From: an uncultured Porphyromonadaceae bacterium
Lineage (GTDB): Bacteria; Bacteroidota; Bacteroidia; Bacteroidales; Muribaculaceae
Assembly: GCA_947643165.1 (NCBI GenBank)
Contig: CANRVB010000001.1
Coordinates: forward strand, 124,001 to 188,000
DNA: 64,000 bases
Direction of reading: 5' to 3'
Shown here: piece after piece, positions 18,047 through 26,025 of the stretch
Layout of the letters: every line of letters starts with the position of its first letter
Numbering within the stretch: the stretch's first letter is position 1
Position numbers and translations under genes: made by a program
The notes under the pieces: model-generated
Told to the model about the DNA's origin: nothing
Databases searched by the model: none
The model's input: only the letters and a program-made list of their open reading frames with translations

Positions 18047-19438
18047 TTACTTGCCAGTGATCTCCTTTATCACGCTCTTGATCTGCTCGGCGAGTGCATT
18101 GGCCTCGTCCATAGTAGCAGCCTCAGAATAGATGCGGATGATCGGCTCGGTGTTGCTCTTGCGCAGATGAACCCACGAATCGGGGAAATCAATCTTCACA
18201 CCGTCGATGTCGGTGATCTTCTCGTTTGCGAACTTATTCTTCACAGCCACAAGAATTTCATCAACATTAATATCGGGAGTAAGCTCAATCTTATTCTTGG
18301 CGATAGAGTAAGCCGGATATGTCTTCTTGAGTTCAGACACTTTCTTACCGCTCTTTGCAAGCAGAGTGAGGAACAGAGCCACACCAACCAGAGCGTCGCG
18401 GCCATAGTGGGCAGCAGGATATATGACACCACCATTTCCTTCACCGCCTATCACAGCTCCGGTCTTCTTCATAAGAGTGGTAACATTTACCTCACCTACA
18501 GCAGAAGCATCATATTTGCAACCGTGGCGTTCGGTAACATCGCGGAGAGCACGCGATGAGCTGAGATTGCTCACCGTAGATCCGGGAGTATGAGCCAGAA
18601 CATAGTCGGCAATCGACACGAGTGTATATTCCTCAACAAACATCTCGCCGTTTTCCATAACAATGGCCAGACGATCAACGTCAGGATCGACAACAAAGCC
18701 TACATCGGCGCGGCCATCGGCCATGAGCGATGAGATCTGGGTGAGGTTTTCGGGAATAGGTTCGGGAGTGTGGGCAAACTTGCCTGTAGCCTCACAGTTG
18801 AGCTCAATGATGTTCTTCACACCAAGCGCACGGAGCAACTGCGGTATAACCACGCCACCTACAGAGTTGACAGCATCGACAGCCACAGTGAAGTTGGCAT
18901 TGGCAATAGCCTCACGGTCGACGAGCTCGAGAGCGAGCACCTGATCGATATGGCGACGGTTGTAGGTAGTGTTGTGGAACTCATGGCCGAGGTCATCAAC
19001 TTCGGCAAACGAATAAGCCTCCTCCTCAGCTATGCGGAGCACTTCCTTACCCTGGGCATCATTGAGAAATTCACCATGCTCATTGAGGAGCTTGAGTGCA
19101 TTCCACTGTTTGGGATTGTGGCTGGCAGTAATGATAATTCCGCCGCATGCATTCTCGCCAGTTACAGCGATCTCGGTGGTAGGGGTAGATGCCGGTCCGA
19201 TGTTTACAACATCGAATCCCATGCCGCAAAGTGTGGAAACAACGATTCCGCACACCATATCGCCGGAAAGGCGGGCATCACGGCCAACGACAATCACGTT
19301 TGAGGTCTTTGTGGTAGACTTGCGGATGAATGTTGCGTAAGCGGCTGTAAACTTTACAATATCGAGGGGTGACAGGCCATCACCGGGAACTCCGCCGATG
19401 GTACCTCGAATACCAGAAATTGACTTAATAAGTGCCAT
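18047..19438 (-). CDS. glmM: Phosphoglucosamine mutase
   Basis: 463 residues of the alpha-D-phosphohexomutase family. It converts glucosamine-6-phosphate to glucosamine-1-phosphate for peptidoglycan and lipopolysaccharide. GIRGTIGG (9-16) starts the fold. The phosphoserine loop is ITASHNPKQWNALK, with Ser106 as the phospho-carrier. The metal loop is DPDVDRLAI, the sugar-binding loop GGEGNGGVIYP, and the phosphate-binding loop RKSNTEPIIRIYSEA. The order nrnA, DUF4827-like lipoprotein, glmM is a common Bacteroidales neighbourhood. Confidence 0.9.
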   Translation of the reverse strand: MALIKSISGIRGTIGGVPGDGLSPLDIVKFTAAYATFIRKSTTKTSNVIVVGRDARLSGDMVCGIVVSTLCGMGFDVVNIGPASTPTTEIAVTGENACGGIIITASHNPKQWNALKLLNEHGEFLNDAQGKEVLRIAEEEAYSFAEVDDLGHEFHNTTYNRRHIDQVLALELVDREAIANANFTVAVDAVNSVGGVVIPQLLRALGVKNIIELNCEATGKFAHTPEPIPENLTQISSLMADGRADVGFVVDPDVDRLAIVMENGEMFVEEYTLVSIADYVLAHTPGSTVSNLSSSRALRDVTERHGCKYDASAVGEVNVTTLMKKTGAVIGGEGNGGVIYPAAHYGRDALVGVALFLTLLAKSGKKVSELKKTYPAYSIAKNKIELTPDINVDEILVAVKNKFANEKITDIDGVKIDFPDSWVHLRKSNTEPIIRIYSEAATMDEANALAEQIKSVIKEITGK

Positions 19439-19474
19439 GATATCGATCGATTAGGTTTATGTTCTTGAATCTTG

Positions 19475-20059
19475 TCAGTTGCGTGCAGGGAAATAACGTA
19501 CGTCGTAGAGATATGGCTGCACGTAGCTCAGTTCGCTTGTTATACCCAATTCGGCCTTTATGATGATATTGACCTGAGAATTGAGCGGGAGATACTTGAG
19601 CGGCATCTGTATACCGGTTCCCCACTGGGTAGTTGATGTGAGAGTAGTATTTCCGAACCGGAAATAATTTGCATCATAACCCATATTCTCGTTAGACTGA
19701 TCGGGTATCATATCCTCGCCCGGCTCATAATAAGCGAGCGGATAACGGGTAAAACGAAAATATACCATTTCGTTGTCGGCCACTTTCGGACCGAAACCGG
19801 GATTAATGACCTGCATGAACACACGTCCGTCCTCATCGAGCATGTAATAAGGGGCATCGGGACCTGTCTCGAAAACAGTATCGGCAGGTATCTCTGCGAT
19901 AACTACCTGATCGGCAAGGAAGTTGTTGACGTATTTGCTTTCTGTGTTAAGCAGATCGGTGTAACTGTTGTCATCGCTGCACGATGAGGCCACAAAGGCC
20001 ATCAGCGGAAAAGCCAATGCGCACAGAGCGCTGATTATGAAGTTTTTGTTGAATATCAT
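19475..20059 (-). CDS. DUF4827-type lipoprotein (FKBP-like)
   Basis: 194 residues. The signal peptide ends in lipobox VASSC (Cys27). The body resembles the Bacteroidales DUF4827 lipoproteins found between glmM and the DHH phosphoesterase gene. It looks distantly like FKBP isomerases (for example FGPKVADNEMVYFRFTRYPL followed by IQMPLKYLPLNSQVNIIIKAELG) but lacks the usual catalytic pattern. It is probably anchored in the outer or inner membrane facing the periplasm. Function is unknown; the family name is from memory of the neighbourhood and pattern. Confidence 0.7.
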   Translation of the reverse strand: MIFNKNFIISALCALAFPLMAFVASSCSDDNSYTDLLNTESKYVNNFLADQVVIAEIPADTVFETGPDAPYYMLDEDGRVFMQVINPGFGPKVADNEMVYFRFTRYPLAYYEPGEDMIPDQSNENMGYDANYFRFGNTTLTSTTQWGTGIQMPLKYLPLNSQVNIIIKAELGITSELSYVQPYLYDVRYFPARN

Positions 20060-20068
20060 CGGTTTAAG

Positions 20069-21187
20069 TTAGAGATTGCTTTTAGGAGTAGCCGGATCGG
20101 GCAGATAAGAGTCGTAGGACGGCGCCAATCCAATGATTTTGCTGATAGTATCTTCAAGCGAGGCATGGCTCTCGCCACCGGCGGCATTCTTATGGCCACC
20201 TCCGCCAAAATGGTCATGACAGACCTGATTGACAGGAAAATCACCGACACTACGCATTGAAACCTTTATATAGTCATCCTCATCCTGACGCAGGAATACG
20301 CTCCAGACAATTCCCGGCAGAGCCAGCGGCTGATTGACCAGGCTCTCGGTATCGCCACGTGTATAGCCATGTTCAATAAGTTCCTGGCGGGACAAAGAGA
20401 TTATAGCAAGCCCATGTTCAGGATACAGTTGCATTTTTTCGAGGATGGCAAATGCACATAGCTTCATCCGCTGAACTGTCGAGGTGAACCATACCCGCCG
20501 GTATATCTCATCCTTGTCGATACCGCGCCCGAGAAGTTCGGATATGACACGATAGATATCAGGATCAGACGCATTGTAGCTGAAATTGCCGGTATCGGTC
20601 ATCATTCCGGTATAGATGCAAGTAGCTGAATCACGTCCAATCATACAGGCAAGTCCTGCTTTCTCAAGAATCTGAAAGAGTAACAGACAGGTGGATGAAC
20701 TGGCCGGGCTGCTGATGACAAGATCGGCCGGTACGGTTGGATCAAGATGATGATCTATATGTATACGCGCAGCCGGTGACTTATCGACCATCGGCACAAG
20801 CCGATCGATACGACGCATCTCGTTGAAATCAAGACATACTATAAGATCGGCCCGCATGAAACTACGGGCAGCAGCATCGGGATGATGAGATCCGACAAGA
20901 ATGTCCTGTGCTCCGGGGAGACACATGAGATTCTTTGCGGGAGCGTCGGGGGTTATAACGACCGCAACCTTTCCGAGCGCCCTAAGCATGTGGGCAAGAC
21001 CAAGCGACGACCCCACAGCATCGCCATCGGGCGACACGTGGCATGTGATACACACATAGCGCGCATCATCAATCATTTGCCGGAGACGTGAGATCTGCCG
21101 GTCGTCTATGCAAATACTCTGGGTTGAAGACATAGATCGGTATTTGCCGACAAATTTACGCATTAAATCCCGTATTTCACTATTCAT
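20069..21187 (-). CDS. nrnA: DHH-family oligoribonuclease/PAP phosphatase (NrnA)
   Basis: Up to 372 residues. It degrades short oligoribonucleotides and 3'-phosphoadenosine 5'-phosphate. DHH motifs are HVSPDGDAVGSSLGL (metal Asp pair), CLDFNEMRR, HIDHHLDP (the DHH signature) and, in DHHA1, GGGGHKNAAGG. Starts at 21187, 21163 and 21136 are all in frame. Two -7-like elements lie at 21191-21198 and 21151-21158, and homologues usually begin close to the DHH domain, so 21136 (355 residues) is a good alternative. First gene of the minus operon leading to glmM; divergent from the TraB-like gene. Confidence 0.88.
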   Translation of the reverse strand: MNSEIRDLMRKFVGKYRSMSSTQSICIDDRQISRLRQMIDDARYVCITCHVSPDGDAVGSSLGLAHMLRALGKVAVVITPDAPAKNLMCLPGAQDILVGSHHPDAAARSFMRADLIVCLDFNEMRRIDRLVPMVDKSPAARIHIDHHLDPTVPADLVISSPASSSTCLLLFQILEKAGLACMIGRDSATCIYTGMMTDTGNFSYNASDPDIYRVISELLGRGIDKDEIYRRVWFTSTVQRMKLCAFAILEKMQLYPEHGLAIISLSRQELIEHGYTRGDTESLVNQPLALPGIVWSVFLRQDEDDYIKVSMRSVGDFPVNQVCHDHFGGGGHKNAAGGESHASLEDTISKIIGLAPSYDSYLPDPATPKSNL

Positions 21188-21267
21188 TCACCAAAATTAT
21201 AATTTACAAACGACACGATAATATAAAGACCGAGTCCGGAGATTTTTCTGAATAATTGAAAAAAAAT

Positions 21268-21298
21268 TTTGGAGGTTGAGAAAAAGAGTGTACATTTG
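21268..21298 (+). promoter_or_regulatory. Promoter of the TraB/ABC/GntR operon
   Basis: TTTG (21268-21271), 19-base spacer, TACATTTG (21291-21298). Full consensus; the leader is about 60 bases. Confidence 0.75.
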
Positions 21299-21361
21299 CA
21301 GTGTTGCATTGAGGTACAACACAACATCACTATACGTATCAACATAATAAAACCAATCATA

Positions 21362-22243
21362 ATGAGAAAATTAGTCCTCGCCATCAGCGCCCTGCTCGTG
21401 GCCGCCGGCGCCAACGCACAACTTCTGTGGCAAATAACCAGTCCTTCGTCACCCAACAAATCATACATGGTGGGTACACACCATATAGCTCCTCCAACCA
21501 TGCTTGAGAAAATAACCGGACTGACAGATGCAATCAATTCGGTAGATAAAGTGCTGGGAGAGATAGACATGACAGACATGAACGCGATGGAGATACAGCA
21601 AGCTTCACTGTCGCACCTGATGGCTCCTTCCGATTCGACACTAAGCAAGCTGTTCACAAGCGAGCAGCTCGACTCGATAGGGACACTGCTGAAGAACTAT
21701 ACAGGCGGAATGGTGCAGGTAGAGCAACTTGAAATGATGAAACCTGTAGCTGTAGGACAGACAATAGCCCTGCTGCAGTCGCAGAAAGCGTTTCCTGATT
21801 TTGACCCGACGCAGCAACTTGACACCCGTATACAGGCCATAGCCAAAGCGGGGGGCAAGGCTACCGGAGGATTTGAAACTATCGAATTTCAACTGAAGAC
21901 ACTGTTCGACACCCCTCTGAGCGAACAGGCTAAAGATCTGATGGAGAGCGTAAGAAACGATTCGATAGCGATAATCGACGCAAAAAAACTTGCTGACGCA
22001 TACGTAGCCGGAGATCTGGAGCAGATAAACAAGATGCTGACGGAGGGAGACTCGGCACTCGATCAGGATGCATATAACCGCCTGCTGCTGAGCCGAAACG
22101 CAGACTGGGTAGAGAAGCTCAAAACCATTCTTCCGAAGGAGAATGTGCTGATAGCCGTAGGATGCGGCCATCTGACGGGAGAGAAGGGTCTGATAGAGCT
22201 GTTACGCGCTGAGGGATACACAGTTACACCGGTTGGAGAATGA
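21362..22243 (+). CDS. Exported TraB/GumN-family protein
   Basis: 293 residues from the ATG at 21362, chosen because it starts a signal peptide (MRKLVLAISALLVAAGANAQ) downstream of a clear promoter. The mature protein begins LLWQITSP and has the family motif VGTHHIAPP (a metal-binding GxHH region) and, near the end, IAVGCGHLTGEKGLIELL, which is the matching C-terminal GxxH motif. TraB/GumN proteins are thought to be metal-dependent hydrolases of the Tiki type, but most bacterial members are uncharacterised. The stop overlaps the ABC ATPase start by four bases. Confidence 0.8.
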   Translation: MRKLVLAISALLVAAGANAQLLWQITSPSSPNKSYMVGTHHIAPPTMLEKITGLTDAINSVDKVLGEIDMTDMNAMEIQQASLSHLMAPSDSTLSKLFTSEQLDSIGTLLKNYTGGMVQVEQLEMMKPVAVGQTIALLQSQKAFPDFDPTQQLDTRIQAIAKAGGKATGGFETIEFQLKTLFDTPLSEQAKDLMESVRNDSIAIIDAKKLADAYVAGDLEQINKMLTEGDSALDQDAYNRLLLSRNADWVEKLKTILPKENVLIAVGCGHLTGEKGLIELLRAEGYTVTPVGE

Positions 22244-23124
22244 TTAACATCTGTTTGAACAATGTGAGCTACCGGTATCCGGACCAGCCGAACCGCAACG
22301 CTATCAGCAATGCCAATCTAACTCTGTCACAGGGAGTAACGCTGCTGATGGGTGCCAATGGGGCGGGTAAGACCACACTGCTCCATCTGATAGCCACTCT
22401 GCTCTATCCACAGACAGGAGAGATGGAGTATTCGCTTGTGACAGAGGAAGATATCTTCAGGTTACCAAACCGCGGACGCAAACCATCGCTGATGAGACAC
22501 CTGTTCATGCTCGATGACAACCCCACTCCGAGCATGCGTACAATCAAGGAAGCCAGGAAGTTGCACGCGCCATTATATCCAAATTTTTCGAGTGAAATGC
22601 TTGAAAGCAACCTTCGGGAGTTCGGAATCGATGAGAGGACACCACTCCAGAGCATGTCGCTGGGCGAACTGAAACGCGCACTTTTCAGCTATGCGCTATC
22701 ACTTCAGACCGACGTGCTGCTACTCGACGAGCCTGTGAACGGACTTGACATGGGAGCAAGAGATACGGCACGCGGGATGCTGGCCCGGTGTGTGGATCCG
22801 GAAAACCAGACGGTGATAATGTCGACCCACACGGTGTCGGATTTCAAGCCGTTGTTTGACAATATCATCCATATAAGCCATGGAAGTGTGGCGGTAGCGG
22901 CATCGACTACGGAGATAGTGGAACGTCTGGCTTTCAGATGCAGTCCTATTCCACCGGCCGACGCGCTATACGTGGCACAGGAAACGGGAATATTCCATTC
23001 GATCACGGCCGCCGACACGTATGATGAGACAGATATCGACATCCATCTTCTGTATCAGGCTCTGAATGACAAGAACGCCTCGAAAGTAATAACAGAAATA
23101 CTAAACAGACCTCCTTCGATATGA
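22240..23124 (+). CDS. ABC transporter ATP-binding protein
   Basis: 294 residues. Walker A is GANGAGKT (38-45), Walker B LLLDEPVNGLD, and the switch His is in STHTVSDF. The signature reads SLGELKRALFSYAL in place of LSGGQ, a moderate deviation typical of the YtrB/CcmA-like group. An extra C-terminal segment of about 60 residues follows. It pairs with the membrane protein encoded next (four-base overlap) and with the GntR regulator at the operon end, the usual composition of Ytr-like transporters. Transport direction is probably export; the cargo is unknown. Confidence 0.88.
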   Translation: MINICLNNVSYRYPDQPNRNAISNANLTLSQGVTLLMGANGAGKTTLLHLIATLLYPQTGEMEYSLVTEEDIFRLPNRGRKPSLMRHLFMLDDNPTPSMRTIKEARKLHAPLYPNFSSEMLESNLREFGIDERTPLQSMSLGELKRALFSYALSLQTDVLLLDEPVNGLDMGARDTARGMLARCVDPENQTVIMSTHTVSDFKPLFDNIIHISHGSVAVAASTTEIVERLAFRCSPIPPADALYVAQETGIFHSITAADTYDETDIDIHLLYQALNDKNASKVITEILNRPPSI

Positions 23125-23891
23125 ATACAAACACATCATTGCTTGCCACTGATAAGTTCAGCATACATCGGGCCATGATGGTAGCCCGGTATTATTGGCC
23201 AAGCCTATACACAGTATTCCTGATGGTGGCAGGTGGAATGCTCATGACAATCATATTGCTAATGCTCAGCCATATATCATTTGTATTTTCGATGGTTGCG
23301 GGCGCTGTAAGCTGTGTGACAGGATTTATAATGTATCTGTCGCCACTGTGCCTATGCCGCAGCCGCAAACCATCGATAGAGACGCTTCTACCCGCTACGG
23401 CAGGTGAGAAATCAGCAGTGCTGGTGGTATTTTTTCTGATACTGCTGCCATTGCTGACGATGATTCCGTCGATATTCTGCTCTAAAGAGATGATACGAAC
23501 CTTGATGCAGAGCAACATGGAGTTGCAGCTGCTGGATGATGTGTATCAGCACAAATATATGCTGGGGTCGTTCAACAGCATGGGTCCCACAGCTATGTGT
23601 CTGTATGCTGTGACAGCATGGCCCGGCCGCAAGTCAAAGGCCGTACTGATGACGTTGGGAGTGCTCTTGCTACTATTTGTAGTCGGAGGCACCCTTGGCG
23701 GCTGGTTTGCCTTCAAGTTAGGCTATGAGGACGCAATAAACGGCAGAAATATGGCCAACGTGGAAGAGCTGACCATGGAGTTCGGAAATATGCTTGCCGA
23801 GTCGATGTTTTATGTATCAATAGGCATGATGGTACTGACGGCAGTTCTGGTATGGCTGACATACAAAAAAATGTTGAACAGACAGTTCTGA
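23121..23891 (+). CDS. Membrane protein, probable ABC permease partner
   Basis: 256 residues with about five to six hydrophobic segments, for example YTVFLMVAGGMLMTIILLML, VLVVFFLILLPLLTMI and LMTLGVLLLLFVVGGTLGGW. No enzymatic motif. It overlaps the ATPase gene by four bases and ends three bases before the GntR gene, so it is almost certainly the transmembrane part of that ABC system. Sequence identity to a named family was not recognised. Confidence 0.75.
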   Translation: MNTNTSLLATDKFSIHRAMMVARYYWPSLYTVFLMVAGGMLMTIILLMLSHISFVFSMVAGAVSCVTGFIMYLSPLCLCRSRKPSIETLLPATAGEKSAVLVVFFLILLPLLTMIPSIFCSKEMIRTLMQSNMELQLLDDVYQHKYMLGSFNSMGPTAMCLYAVTAWPGRKSKAVLMTLGVLLLLFVVGGTLGGWFAFKLGYEDAINGRNMANVEELTMEFGNMLAESMFYVSIGMMVLTAVLVWLTYKKMLNRQF

Positions 23892-23894
23892 CCA

Positions 23895-24269
23895 ATGAGC
23901 GGAATTGATTTCAATAACACGACACCGATCTACCGGCAGATAACGGCAGCCGCGTGCAGCCGGATACTGAACCGAGAGTGGCCTGACGGGGAGAAAGTGC
24001 CGTCGGTAAGAGAACTGTCGACAGAACTGACCGTAAATACCCGAACTGTGATGAAAGCTCTCGAATATCTTCAAAACCATGGCATCATACAGCCCAGACG
24101 AGGTATGGGATTTTACACGGTAGAGAACGCGAGAGAGCTTGTACTGAAGCTGCGCAAGGATGAGTTTTTCGAGGATGTGGTGCCCAATCTGGCATCACAG
24201 CTGAGGGATCTCGGAATCACTCCAGATGAGTTGGCCAAATATCTTGACAAGGTAATGAAAAGCGAATAG
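23895..24269 (+). CDS. GntR-family regulator, YtrA subfamily
   Basis: 124 residues. An N-terminal winged helix-turn-helix (PIYRQITAAACSRILNREW, then KVPSVRELSTELTVNTRTVM, then GIIQPRRGMGFYTVE) is followed by only about 45 residues of helix. That lacks a large effector domain and is typical of YtrA. Such regulators usually repress their own ABC operon. Here the regulator is last in the operon and the promoter is upstream of the TraB-like gene, so autoregulation of all four genes is inferred. Confidence 0.88.
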   Translation: MSGIDFNNTTPIYRQITAAACSRILNREWPDGEKVPSVRELSTELTVNTRTVMKALEYLQNHGIIQPRRGMGFYTVENARELVLKLRKDEFFEDVVPNLASQLRDLGITPDELAKYLDKVMKSE

Positions 24270-24293
24270 CTTTATTTTCAGAAAAGACAGAAC

Positions 24294-24338
24294 AAGCCGT
24301 CGGTCAACATATAAGACCGACGGCTTGATTTGTTTTTT
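24294..24338 (+). terminator. Terminator of the TraB/ABC/GntR operon
   Basis: Perfect 12-base stem AAGCCGTCGGTC / GACCGACGGCTT around a 9-base loop, followed by GATTTGTTTTTT. Confidence 0.9.
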
Positions 24339-24437
24339 ATACAGTCAAGGGATATTTAGCAAAAAAAGATTGTACCGCCGTATTAACTTTGCCGCAAAAC
24401 TTCAATAACAAAAAATGCTATGGAAAAGGGACAAAAA

Positions 24438-25646
24438 TCACTCGGCATCAATCAGCTTTTTCAGACGGAGAAGAGCCTCAACGTAGTAGTAATCGGCATA
24501 GCTCAGAGGTACATCGACCTCGCTGTCGGAGGGAAAATTGCCAGTGGAATGCATCAGGGCAAAATTGCAGTTTTCGCCGACGGGAGCCAGATAATCGGGC
24601 GAAGTCAAGGAGCGAATCTGTTCTTCGGCAAAGTCGCGGTAGGTCTTGGCATCCTGCTTATCACTGTCGAGCTGGCTCAATTCGATAAGAGCCGAGGCCA
24701 TAATGGCAGCCGCGGAAGCATCGCGCGGGACATCGGGGATGCCAGGTGCATCAAAATCCCAATATGGGACTTTGTCGGCAGGCATAGCGGGATGATTCAT
24801 GATGTAGTCGGCAACATGCTTGGCCTGAGCCAGATATTCGGGCTTCTCCGTCTCACGATACATCATTGTGAAGCCATAAAGCGCCCAAGCCTGTCCACGC
24901 GCCCAAGCAGAGGAATCGGCCGCGCCCTGATGAGTCTGCCGTATGTGCGGATTGCCGGTAATAGTGTCGTAGGAGACAACATGATAGCAGCTGTAATCAT
25001 CGCGGAAATGATTGTTGAGAGTCTTGTCGGCATGAGAGACAGCAATGTCGCGGAATCTGTCGTCGCCCGAAGCATCAGCTGCCCAACACATGAATTCCAG
25101 ATTCATCATATTGTCGATGATAACCGGATACTGCCACACCTTGCGGTTGAAATCCCAGGAGCGGATAGCACCAACGCGCTGATCAAAACGTGTAGCGAGC
25201 GAGTTGGCTCCAGTGAGCATGATATCCCTGTAGATAGAGTCGCCTGTAAGCCTGTAACCGTTTCCGAAGCTGCAATTGAGCATGAAACCCAAATCGTGGC
25301 TATAGGTGATGTTTTTGGCATCTTCGACACGAGCGGTGAACATACGTGCATAGTTCTTCAACTCGTCGGTAGGATTTGCCTCGTAGAGATACCAGAGTTC
25401 GCCGGGAAAGAACCCACTGCACCACCAGCTGTAATCGCTGGTCTCGAGAGTACCCTGCTTGTTGATACATTTTGGCAGGCGTCCCTCCTGGTTTTCAAGT
25501 TCCCTGGCCATCAGAACAGCTTGCTGAGCGGCAACACTCAGACCTCGATCCACAACATCGGCAATCGGCTCACGCACAGGCCGAGGATCGCATGAGACTG
25601 CCAGAGCTGCGCATGCGAGCACTCCGAAAGTCAGTAGTTTGTTCAT
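24438..25646 (-). CDS. Glycoside hydrolase family 88 lipoprotein (unsaturated uronyl hydrolase)
   Basis: 402 residues. A signal peptide ends in lipobox AVSC. The alpha/alpha-barrel of GH88 is indicated by YSWWCSGFFPGELWYLY, HDLGFMLNCSFG (first catalytic Asp), PVIIDNMMNLEFMCWA (second Asp), and RGQAWALYGFTMMYRET. These enzymes hydrate the 4,5-unsaturated uronic acid left at oligosaccharide ends by polysaccharide lyases, releasing it. No lyase or SusC/D pair is present in the window, so the parent glycan is unknown. It is divergent from a multi-domain esterase that may act on the same substrate. Confidence 0.87.
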   Translation of the reverse strand: MNKLLTFGVLACAALAVSCDPRPVREPIADVVDRGLSVAAQQAVLMARELENQEGRLPKCINKQGTLETSDYSWWCSGFFPGELWYLYEANPTDELKNYARMFTARVEDAKNITYSHDLGFMLNCSFGNGYRLTGDSIYRDIMLTGANSLATRFDQRVGAIRSWDFNRKVWQYPVIIDNMMNLEFMCWAADASGDDRFRDIAVSHADKTLNNHFRDDYSCYHVVSYDTITGNPHIRQTHQGAADSSAWARGQAWALYGFTMMYRETEKPEYLAQAKHVADYIMNHPAMPADKVPYWDFDAPGIPDVPRDASAAAIMASALIELSQLDSDKQDAKTYRDFAEEQIRSLTSPDYLAPVGENCNFALMHSTGNFPSDSEVDVPLSYADYYYVEALLRLKKLIDAE

Positions 25647-25696
25647 AATAATTGAATGAGTTGTTATAAAATAATAATTGAATGATTGGTTATAAT
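25645..25696. repeat. Tandem duplication of 26 bases at the GH88 start
   Basis: Copies at 25645-25670 and 25671-25696 share the pattern ATAATAATTGAATGA followed by a GT-rich TATAA end, differing at only a few positions. The first copy includes two bases of the GH88 start codon, so the duplication forms the GH88 leader. Confidence 0.7.
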
Positions 25697-26025
25697 TAAG
25701 AAAAGGATCTCAGCGACTTGCATATGAGCAAATGTGAGATGGAAAAAATTCGGACCACTAAGTTAGTAAACCTCAATAAAACTACCAAATCGAGCCTGAA
25801 AGAATTGATTTAATCAATATGTGAGGAGCCGGATATTCCGCAAGAATCTGTTGCGGACAAGATGATTTAAACCAGAGAGTATCGCCAGTGGATTTCTGAG
25901 AAAATTTCTAAAAAACATGTAGCTAAAACCTGTCATTACCAAACACTTTCTTAACTTTGCAGATGGAACGAATACCAATTATCTCCCACCAAACCAATAC
26001 CAACTATCAGAAACTCAAAAAAACA
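25647..26025. other. Intergenic region between divergent GH88 and esterase genes
   Basis: It holds the 26-base duplication, an interrupted plus-strand frame (25724-25954) with in-frame TAA at 25811 and 25868, and the -7 element of the esterase gene at 25952-25959. A clear GH88 promoter was not found. A small inverted repeat ATTGATTTAATCAAT lies at 25804-25818. Confidence 0.6.
25952..25959 (+). promoter_or_regulatory. -7 element of the esterase gene
   Basis: TAACTTTG, followed by a 66-base leader to the ATG at 26026. No TTTG at the usual distance. Confidence 0.5.

Noticed and set aside
24384-24391. TAACTTTG on the plus strand pointing into the 3' end of GH88
   Set aside because: It matches a -7 element, but no TTTG is at the right distance and the only downstream frame is antisense to GH88. 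It may be noise or an antisense promoter; support is too thin.
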